Assembly (NCBI GenBank): GCA_018882625.1 | Contig: VERO01000046.1 | Span: 1-12,851 of the forward strand | Source: Phycisphaerales bacterium | GTDB lineage: Bacteria; Planctomycetota; Phycisphaerae; Phycisphaerales; SM1A02 | DNA: 12,851 bases | Reading direction: 5' to 3' | Part shown: piece by piece, positions 7,572 to 12,851 of the stretch | Numbering within the stretch: the stretch's first letter is position 1 | Layout of the letters: each line of letters starts with the position of its first letter | Program-made: the position numbers and the translations under genes | Notes under the pieces: generated by a model | Seen by the model: only the letters and a program-made list of their open reading frames with translations | Told to the model about the DNA's origin: nothing | The model's database searches: none

Positions 7572-8312
7572 ATGCCCGCCGCACTGGCCCGCCGCGGAGC
7601 GGGGCTCTTTCGCGCTCCGCCCGCCAAGGCTCCCCTCGTCGGGGCGTCCGTGCTCTCGGCTGACTTCTGCCGGCTCGCCGACGAGACGCGCGATGCCCTG
7701 AGGCGCGGCGCTGACTTCATCCACGTCGACGTGATGGACGGGCACTTCGTGCCCAACCTCTCGATGGGGCCGGCCATCTGCGCAGCCGTCAGGCGCGCTG
7801 CGCCTAAGGCCTGGGTGGACGTGCACCTGATGGTGACGGATCCCGCGGACTTCATCGAGCCATTCGCGGAGTCCGGCGCGAACCACATCACGTTCCACAT
7901 CGAGGCGGTGCCCAGCCCGCAGCGCCTCATCCGCAGCATCCGCGCCCTCGGATGCTCCGCGGGGATCGCGCTGAACCCCGACACGCCATCCTCGGCGCTC
8001 GGGCGCGCCGTGCGCGAGGCTGACCTCGTGCTCGTGATGAGCGTGCATCCCGGATTCAGCGGCCAGTCGTTCATCGCGGACGTGCTCCCAAAGGCGCGCG
8101 ACATCGCCGATGCGCTCCGCCCGTCGCAGCGGCTCGAGATCGATGGGGGAGTGAACCCCTCCAATGCGGCAGACTGCGTGGTCGCGGGCATTGACACGAT
8201 CGTGGCGGCATCGGCGATCTTCGGAGCGCGCGACCGCACGGCCGCGATCCGCGGCCTGAAGCAGGCCGGTGCCACACGCACGAGCCTGCGCTGGCCGGGC
8301 AGGTCGCGCTAG
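7572..8312 (+). CDS. rpe: Ribulose-phosphate 3-epimerase
   Basis: Rpe interconverts ribulose-5-phosphate and xylulose-5-phosphate in the pentose phosphate pathway (and the Calvin cycle where present). It is a cytoplasmic TIM-barrel metalloenzyme. The 246-aa protein shows ASVLSADF (25-32), HVDVMDGHFVPN (51-62), DVHLMV (83-88), MSVHPGFSGQSFI (156-168) and EIDGGVNPSNA (189-199). Expected metal ligands are His51, Asp53, His85 and Asp191, and all are present. About 20 residues precede the first barrel strand, slightly more than usual. The ATG at 7572 has a GAGG 10 nt upstream, one of the few plausible ribosome-binding sites in the window. It starts 12 nt after the TlpA-like gene and ends 9 nt before accD, so co-transcription is likely. 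Confidence 0.95.
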   Translation: MPAALARRGAGLFRAPPAKAPLVGASVLSADFCRLADETRDALRRGADFIHVDVMDGHFVPNLSMGPAICAAVRRAAPKAWVDVHLMVTDPADFIEPFAESGANHITFHIEAVPSPQRLIRSIRALGCSAGIALNPDTPSSALGRAVREADLVLVMSVHPGFSGQSFIADVLPKARDIADALRPSQRLEIDGGVNPSNAADCVVAGIDTIVAASAIFGARDRTAAIRGLKQAGATRTSLRWPGRSR

Positions 8313-8321
8313 GATCCCGCC
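8310..8321 (+). promoter_or_regulatory. Possible leaderless -10 element before accD
   Basis: TAGGAT (8310-8315) fits the TANNNT pattern and ends 6 nt before the accD ATG; its first three bases are the rpe stop codon TAG. This spacing is what is known for leaderless transcripts in other high-GC bacteria such as Actinobacteria and Deinococcus. No Shine-Dalgarno is present. No clear -35 is seen, and accD could also be translated from an rpe read-through transcript. Confidence 0.35.
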
Positions 8322-9170
8322 ATGGCTGAACGCGCCGCCGAGCGCACCTGGGACCAGGTCGAGACGCTCGCGCCGAAGAAGGCAGTGCCGGAGGGGCTGT
8401 GGACGCAATGCCCGGAGTGCGGCGAGTCGCTCTTCCGCAAGGCGCTCGAGCAGAACCTGCACGTGTGCATGAAGTGCGACCACCACATGCGCATCTCGGC
8501 GCGGCAGCGCGTCGAGCAGCTCCTCGATCCGGGAACGTTCGAGCCGATGAACGCGACCATGTCGCCGATGGATCCGCTGTCGTTCGTGGACATGAAGCCC
8601 TACCGGGAGAGGATTGCGCAGGCCCAGAGGCAGACCGGCGAGAACGACGGCGTGCAGACGGGCGCCGGCTTCATCAAGGGCCGCAAGGTCGTGGTCGCCG
8701 CGCTCGACTTCACCTTCCTGGCGGGATCGATGGGCAGCGTCGTGGGCGAGAAGGTCACCCGCGCGATCGAGCACGCCACCGACCATGCGGTGCCGGTGAT
8801 CGTCGTCTCGTGCTCCGGCGGCGCGCGCATGCAGGAGTCTGGCTTCTCGCTGATGCAGATGGCCAAGACCAGCGCCGCGCTCGCGCGGCTCGATGACGCC
8901 GGCGGGCTCTTCATCTCGGTGCTGACGGACCCGACCACCGGAGGTGTGACGGCGAGCTTCGCCATGCTCGGTGACGTGATCATCGCCGAGCCGCACGCGC
9001 TCATCGGTTTCGCGGGACCGCGCGTCATCCGGCAGACGATCCGCCAGGAGCTGCCCGAGGGATTCCAGACGAGCGAGTTCCTGCTGGCGGCGGGCTTCAT
9101 CGACCGCATCGTGCACCGCGCCAACCTGCGGAGCGAGATCTCGAGGTTCATCGACTTCTCGGGCACGTGA
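8322..9170 (+). CDS. accD: Acetyl-CoA carboxylase carboxyltransferase subunit beta
   Basis: AccD pairs with AccA to transfer the carboxyl group from carboxybiotin on AccB to acetyl-CoA, giving malonyl-CoA for fatty-acid synthesis; it is cytoplasmic. The 282-aa product has normal length. The N-terminal zinc ribbon has Cys30, Cys33, Cys49 and Cys52 (CPEC and CMKC). The crotonase-fold carboxyltransferase core shows AGSMGSVVGEKVTRAIE (134-150), SCSGGARMQESG (163-174), TDPTTGGVTASFAMLGD (202-218) and GFAGPRVIRQTI (229-240). The C-terminal GFQTSEFLLAAGFIDRIVHR is typical of the family. The stop codon overlaps the start codon of the next gene by GTGA. No accA is seen in the window. Confidence 0.97.
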   Translation: MAERAAERTWDQVETLAPKKAVPEGLWTQCPECGESLFRKALEQNLHVCMKCDHHMRISARQRVEQLLDPGTFEPMNATMSPMDPLSFVDMKPYRERIAQAQRQTGENDGVQTGAGFIKGRKVVVAALDFTFLAGSMGSVVGEKVTRAIEHATDHAVPVIVVSCSGGARMQESGFSLMQMAKTSAALARLDDAGGLFISVLTDPTTGGVTASFAMLGDVIIAEPHALIGFAGPRVIRQTIRQELPEGFQTSEFLLAAGFIDRIVHRANLRSEISRFIDFSGT

Positions 9171-12049
9171 GCACGCGCACGCGCGCCACCGCAGAGGCCT
9201 GGGGCCTTGCCGCTGCGCATGTCGCGCTGTGGATCGCCTCGTACCCGCCGCACGGGTGGTGGGCCCTCTCGCTGGTCGCGTGGGCGCCGCTGTGCGTGCT
9301 GTCGGTCCGGGACTCGAGGCGCTGGGCCCCGTGCATCGCCGTGGGCGTCACGTCCTTCGCGGGATGGATGTGGATGCAGCGCTTTCTCGCCGACATCAGC
9401 GTGGCGGGCTATCCCGCGCTCGGGATCTACATGGCGCTGTGGTCGGTGCTGTCATTCGCGCTCATGCGGCGGATCGCGGTGCGCGGCCCCAGCTCGCGCC
9501 TGCCTCTGGCGCTCAGCGCGCCGTGTGCCGTCGTGGCGATCGAGTGGCTGCGAGGGGTGGTCGTGCTGGACGGCTATCCCTGGTACCACGCTGGCCACCC
9601 GCTGGTCGATGCGAGCCTGATCGCGCAGGTGGCGGACATCAGCGGCGCCAGCATTGCCAGCGTGATCGCCGTCGCGTGCGCTGGCGCTGTGGCGGACGTT
9701 CTCCATGCGCGCTCCCGGGGACGCGGGGCGGCGCTGGCGGGGGTCGCCACCGCGATGGGCCTGCTCTGCGCGGCGACGGCGTACGGCATTTGGCGAAGCT
9801 CCCAGGCAGGGGCTGCGGCGCGCCCCGGTCCCGTGGTGCTCGCGGTGCAGACGAACGTCCCGATCGACAACAAGATCGGCTGGACGCGTGACCGCCAGGA
9901 GGCTGACCTCGCGCAGTTCGTGAAGGTCACGCTTGGACTCGAGGGTGAGGCGCGTGCGCGCGGCGAGCGCATCGACCTGGTGGCGTGGCCTGAGACCATG
10001 CTGCCCGGGCTCGGGCTTGAGCCCGACGCGGTCAGGACGCTTGTCGACGGGAACTGGTGGCCGGGAGACCGCTTCGCGAGGGTTCCGCAGCTCCTTGCCG
10101 ACCGCATGGGGATCCCCGTGCTTGTGGGAAGCCCCGCCTACCTCGGGCTTCGCGCGGAGGACGGCCGCTGGGCGTGGGACCGCCACCACAACAGCGCGTA
10201 TCTCGTGAGCCCCGGGAGCGCTGCGCACGTGCGCGTCGACAAGATGTTCCTGACGCCGTTCGGCGAGACGATGCCGTACATCTCGCGCTGGGAGTGGCTC
10301 GAGCAGTCGCTGCTGGACTTCGGCGCCCGAGGGATGACATTCGACCTCGATCCCGGCGATGCGCCGGTGCGCATCGCGCTGCCGATCGCCGATGGCGGCA
10401 CAGCCCGCATCGCCGTGCCGATCTGCTTCGAGATCACGGTGCCTCGCGTGGTGCGCCGGCTCGTGTGGTCTGGTGGCCGGCGCGAGGCCGATGCGCTGGT
10501 GAACCTCACCAACGACGGATGGTTCGGCTCGTACGACGCCGGCCGCGAGCACCATGGGCTGGTCGCACGATGGCGCGCCATCGAGAACCGCGTGCCGATC
10601 GTGCGCGTGGCCAACACGGGAGTCAGCGAGGCCTTCGACTCGCTCGGCCGCCCCGTGCCTGGCGCACGCTGCGAGCCTCGCGTCGATGGCGGCTTCGTCG
10701 CGGAACTGCCGCTCGATGCCCGGACACCTCCCTATGCCGCGCTTGGCGACATAGCATCGCCGGCGATGACCGTCGCCGCCGCCGTGATGCTCCTGGCCAC
10801 ACGCAGGCCTGCGCGCGGCCACAGGGTCAGTCCCGGCACAGGGGAACCTGCGGGGCCCTCACCAGGCCGCGGGGCTGCATCGGTGGCCCTGTCGGCGATC
10901 GCGCTCGTGTGCGCGGCGGGCTGCTCAGGCGGGGCGAAATCCAGCGCGCCCGAGCACACCCAGATGTGGGGATCGCGGCAGCTGAGCACGACAGACCGCG
11001 GCTCGGCAGGCATGGCGACGCCTGCGGGATCGCGCATCGTGCCGGCCACGGGTGCCGAGGGACGGGAGCTGGCGCTGTCGATCCTGATGCAGGCGGTGCG
11101 CTCGCCGGACCCTTCGCAGCGCGCGAACTCGCTCGAGGCGCTCTCGGGCGAGCGAGCGGCGCTGCTTGAGGTCCTGCGCGAGTCGCTCGGCGACCCCAAT
11201 CGAGGTGTCCGGTTCGCGGCATGCATGTGCGCAGGACGCGCGCGCATGGAGTCGATGGGGAACCTCATCGAGCCGCTCGCGCTGGACGAGAGCGGATCGG
11301 TCCGTGCGGCGGCGCTGTTTGCGCTGTCGAGGATGGGCCGGAAGGTCGATCTGACTCCGCTGGCGTCGCTCGCGATGAGCGAGGATCCCGAGATCCGCGG
11401 CAATGCCGTGCTGGTGCTCGGCGAGCTTGGCGACAGGAGCGCCGTGGCGCTCATCGAGTCGGTCGCCGGCAGGCCCCTGAAGTCAGGCGATGGCATGCGG
11501 GCGAAGATCGTCGACCTCCAGTGCGCCGAGGCGCTCGCGAAGCTCGGGCAGCGGCAGGCCCTGGATCCGATCCGTGCGGCCCTCTTCGCGCCGAGCGAGC
11601 AGGCGGAGCTCATCGCGCTGGCGTGCCAGATGGTGGGCGAGATCCGCGATGAGGGTGCGCGCGGTGCGCTGATGAGACTGTGGAACGCCGATGGGGCCTC
11701 GATGCGGCCGCCGGAGATCCGGCTCGCGGCGGCCACTGCGCTCGCGCGGCTGGGCGAGCCTGACATGCGTCCGGTGCTCGTGATGAGCCGGCTTGTGGCG
11801 AACTCGCCGGATCCATTCATCCGGGCTCAGGCCGCGACCGCCTTGGGGTGGATCCCCACCCTCGAGGCCCAAGCGCTTCTGGCGCCCATGCTTCGGGACC
11901 GAAACCCCTACGTCCAGGTTTCCGCGGCTGGCGCGTGGCTACGAAGCGACGCCCTTCGGGGGCGCGGGCAGGAGATGCGTCGCCCGCTCCCGGGGCTCGA
12001 TTCCGGCCCCGCGGGCGGTACGGCATCGATGCCGGTAACTGGCGGCTGA
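9167..12049 (+). CDS. lnt: Apolipoprotein N-acyltransferase fused in frame to a HEAT-repeat lipoprotein
   Basis: This 960-codon frame encodes two complete-looking modules. Residues 1-548 are Lnt, which adds the third acyl chain to the N-terminal cysteine of diacylglyceryl lipoproteins in the inner membrane. It has about seven N-terminal helices (to 208), then a periplasmic nitrilase-type domain with the expected triad Glu276 (WPETMLPG), Lys359 (VDKMFLTPFGE) and Cys420 (VPICFE), plus LTNDGWFG (447-454), and a last helix near 526-544. Residues 545-571 are a basic, Pro/Gly-rich linker. Residues 572-586 form a hydrophobic segment ending in a lipobox (Ala-Ala-Gly-Cys586). Residues 630-927 form a HEAT-like helical repeat array, followed by a Gly/Pro tail. 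E. coli Lnt (512 aa) ends after the last helix. The GTG start at 9167 overlaps the accD stop, implying translational coupling; no Shine-Dalgarno. There is no stop codon between the modules. Two separate genes with an internal start remain possible. Confidence 0.85.
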   Translation: MSTRTRATAEAWGLAAAHVALWIASYPPHGWWALSLVAWAPLCVLSVRDSRRWAPCIAVGVTSFAGWMWMQRFLADISVAGYPALGIYMALWSVLSFALMRRIAVRGPSSRLPLALSAPCAVVAIEWLRGVVVLDGYPWYHAGHPLVDASLIAQVADISGASIASVIAVACAGAVADVLHARSRGRGAALAGVATAMGLLCAATAYGIWRSSQAGAAARPGPVVLAVQTNVPIDNKIGWTRDRQEADLAQFVKVTLGLEGEARARGERIDLVAWPETMLPGLGLEPDAVRTLVDGNWWPGDRFARVPQLLADRMGIPVLVGSPAYLGLRAEDGRWAWDRHHNSAYLVSPGSAAHVRVDKMFLTPFGETMPYISRWEWLEQSLLDFGARGMTFDLDPGDAPVRIALPIADGGTARIAVPICFEITVPRVVRRLVWSGGRREADALVNLTNDGWFGSYDAGREHHGLVARWRAIENRVPIVRVANTGVSEAFDSLGRPVPGARCEPRVDGGFVAELPLDARTPPYAALGDIASPAMTVAAAVMLLATRRPARGHRVSPGTGEPAGPSPGRGAASVALSAIALVCAAGCSGGAKSSAPEHTQMWGSRQLSTTDRGSAGMATPAGSRIVPATGAEGRELALSILMQAVRSPDPSQRANSLEALSGERAALLEVLRESLGDPNRGVRFAACMCAGRARMESMGNLIEPLALDESGSVRAAALFALSRMGRKVDLTPLASLAMSEDPEIRGNAVLVLGELGDRSAVALIESVAGRPLKSGDGMRAKIVDLQCAEALAKLGQRQALDPIRAALFAPSEQAELIALACQMVGEIRDEGARGALMRLWNADGASMRPPEIRLAAATALARLGEPDMRPVLVMSRLVANSPDPFIRAQAATALGWIPTLEAQALLAPMLRDRNPYVQVSAAGAWLRSDALRGRGQEMRRPLPGLDSGPAGGTASMPVTGG
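10752..10768 (+). promoter_or_regulatory. Possible internal leaderless start for the lipoprotein half
   Basis: TAGCAT (10752-10757) fits TANNNT and lies 8 nt before an in-frame ATG at 10766 (codon 534 of the long ORF), resembling the arrangement at accD and pgk. Another ATG follows at 10787. Either would yield the lipoprotein with a long N-terminal region before the lipobox. Chance matches of such a short motif are common, so this is only a hint that the downstream module may also be made separately. Confidence 0.2.
10883..10924 (+). other. Internal type II signal segment and lipobox
   Basis: Codons 573-586 of the fusion ORF read VALSAIALVCAAGC: a short hydrophobic stretch ending in Ala-Ala-Gly-Cys, a good match to the lipobox pattern, followed by Ser-Gly-Gly. 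The first codon is GTG and could be an alternative start, but starting there would leave no basic n-region; the basic residues (TRRPARGHR, 545-553) lie upstream in the fusion. Cys586, encoded at 10922-10924, would be lipidated by Lgt and become residue 1 after LspA cleavage. Confidence 0.7.
10922..12046 (+). other. HEAT-repeat lipoprotein module (C-terminal part of the lnt ORF)
   Basis: The predicted mature lipoprotein would have 375 residues. After a Ser/Thr/Gly-rich tether (587-628) comes an array of paired helices with HEAT-like features: conserved Asp/Pro then Val-Arg at helix starts, and Ala-Ala-x-Ala-Leu cores. Examples are DPNRGVRFAACMCAG, DESGSVRAAALFALSRMG, DPEIRGNAVLVLGELGD, IRLAAATALARLGEPD, DPFIRAQAATALGWI and DRNPYVQVSAAGAWL. 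HEAT arrays usually bind proteins; no enzymatic motif is seen. Location is presumably periplasmic, anchored to the inner or outer membrane. Function unknown. Confidence 0.75.
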
Positions 12050-12079
12050 TTGACATCGGTCGTCGCACTCCGGTACAAA
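12050..12079 (+). promoter_or_regulatory. Sigma70-type promoter for the coiled-coil gene
   Basis: A perfect -35 TTGACA (12050-12055) begins on the base after the stop codon of the lnt fusion and is separated by 18 bp from TACAAA (12074-12079), which matches four of six -10 bases. A locally A-rich stretch follows in otherwise GC-rich DNA. Predicted transcription starts near 12086, leaving a leader of about 68 nt before the GTG at 12154. This is the best promoter match in the window. Confidence 0.6.
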
Positions 12080-12153
12080 ACCACATTCGGGTCGTGCGGC
12101 ATGCGACTGCACGGCCCATCAAGTGGCGACCCCGTCACGCCTGGAAACACACC

Positions 12154-12851
12154 GTGCACATCATCACCAAGATCTTTGTCGTGTTGGTCTCGCTGCTCGC
12201 GGTCGCCATTGTGCCGCTCGCGGTCGTCCAGAGCCAGAACCAGGCTGCCCTCAAGCAGAGCATCCAGGACCGCGATGCCTCGCTATCGGGGCTCCGCCGT
12301 GACCTTGACGCCGAGCGTGCGCTCCGGTCAAAGACGGAGAACGAGCTGCAGATGCAGGTGCGGGACCTCGACGGCGAGAAGTCGCGCCTGGCTGCCGATG
12401 TGGCCCAGCGGGATGCGCGCGTGAAGGGCCTCGAGTCCGAGGTCGCCCAGATGCGCATTGCGCAGGCGACGATCCAGCAGCAGGTGGCGGTGCTGGCGGA
12501 GACTGACCGCACCAAGACCGAGCTGACCGTCACCCTCAACGACGAGCTCGAGAAGATGCGCGGCCGGCTGGCGGATGCCGAGAAGATTCGGATCGATCTC
12601 GAGCGGCGCGTCACGAAGGCGGACTCCGACCTCGAGGTTGCGCAGAGCGCCATCCGCGACCTCAAGGAGCAGATGGCCGCACTCGAGGAGCTGAAGGCCA
12701 CCGCGGACCAGCGTCTGTCGCAGTACGAGGGCCGCTTCGGCAGGCTCGCGGACTCGTCGACCACCGGCCCCGGCGCGCCCGCATCTGCGGGAGTCCTTCC
12801 CGGGAGCGGCGGGGCGTCGGCGTTCGTGGATAGGGATGTGGTGGCCCGGGT
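12154..12851 (+). CDS. Membrane-anchored coiled-coil protein, unknown function (3' end outside window)
   Basis: The frame is open from GTG 12154 to the window end (232 codons plus two bases), so the protein is cut off. Residues 4-26 form one hydrophobic segment after a Lys-containing start (HIITKIFVVLVSLLAVAIVP), a signal anchor or signal peptide. Residues 27-200 are almost purely charged and glutamine-rich heptad-like sequence with regular Leu/Val/Ile positions and no Pro or Cys, strongly suggesting a long parallel coiled coil in the periplasm. From 201 the sequence becomes Gly/Ala/Pro/Ser-rich, a linker to a further domain beyond the window. An in-frame GTG at 12094 is an alternative start, but it would add an unconserved-looking basic stretch before the anchor and lies close to the predicted transcription start. 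No Shine-Dalgarno is clear. I do not recognise the family. Confidence 0.75.
   Translation, partial: MHIITKIFVVLVSLLAVAIVPLAVVQSQNQAALKQSIQDRDASLSGLRRDLDAERALRSKTENELQMQVRDLDGEKSRLAADVAQRDARVKGLESEVAQMRIAQATIQQQVAVLAETDRTKTELTVTLNDELEKMRGRLADAEKIRIDLERRVTKADSDLEVAQSAIRDLKEQMAALEELKATADQRLSQYEGRFGRLADSSTTGPGAPASAGVLPGSGGASAFVDRDVVAR

Noticed and set aside
5814..9116. A 1100-codon minus-strand open frame
   Set aside because: It lies antisense to pgk, the TlpA-like gene, rpe and accD, all with clear motifs. Its product is Arg/His/Ala-rich with no recognisable domain, typical of antisense frames in high-GC DNA.
12050..12424. A 124-codon plus-strand frame after the lnt fusion
   Set aside because: Its Arg/Ser-rich product overlaps the well-supported coiled-coil gene out of frame and begins within the promoter.

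Overview
The window is a GC-rich, densely coded chromosomal segment of housekeeping genes with no mobile elements, CRISPR arrays or RNA genes that I can see. The strong G/C third-position bias, the near absence of Shine-Dalgarno sequences, a TlpA-type thioredoxin protein with a helical C-terminal domain, and a HEAT-repeat lipoprotein suggest a Planctomycetota bacterium, perhaps Phycisphaerae-like. This is a judgement from general character, not a database match. No stretch longer than about 165 bases lacks a gene.

Layout. (1) Positions 1-1062 (+) hold the 3' part of a nucleoside:H+ symporter-like MFS permease. It converges on (2) a minus-strand pair transcribed leftwards: miaA (5095 to 4142, tRNA A37 dimethylallyltransferase), then topA (3978 to 1129, DNA topoisomerase I). 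The two are separated by 163 bp containing a striking alternating purine-pyrimidine tract with a 9-bp hairpin. (3) Only 26 bp from miaA, a rightward cluster begins: pgk (5122-6333), a secreted TlpA-like thioredoxin protein (6411-7559), rpe (7572-8312), accD (8322-9170), and a 960-codon ORF (9167-12049). That ORF joins a full apolipoprotein N-acyltransferase (Lnt) to a HEAT-repeat lipoprotein with its own internal lipobox. (4) A good sigma70-type promoter starts directly at the end of that ORF and leads into a membrane-anchored coiled-coil protein that runs off the window at 12154.

Functionally the rightward cluster combines central carbon metabolism (Pgk, Rpe), the first step of fatty-acid synthesis (AccD) and lipoprotein maturation (Lnt) with exported proteins. 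The gaps of 77, 12, 9 and -4 nt suggest largely shared transcription, with possible extra start sites.

The most unusual object is the Lnt-lipoprotein fusion, in which an enzyme that acylates lipoproteins is encoded in frame with a likely substrate. The predicted topology would allow signal peptidase II to separate the two halves. Also notable are possible leaderless promoters (TANNNT 6-9 nt before the start codon) at pgk and accD, and a TopA with about 110 extra residues ahead of its catalytic tyrosine.
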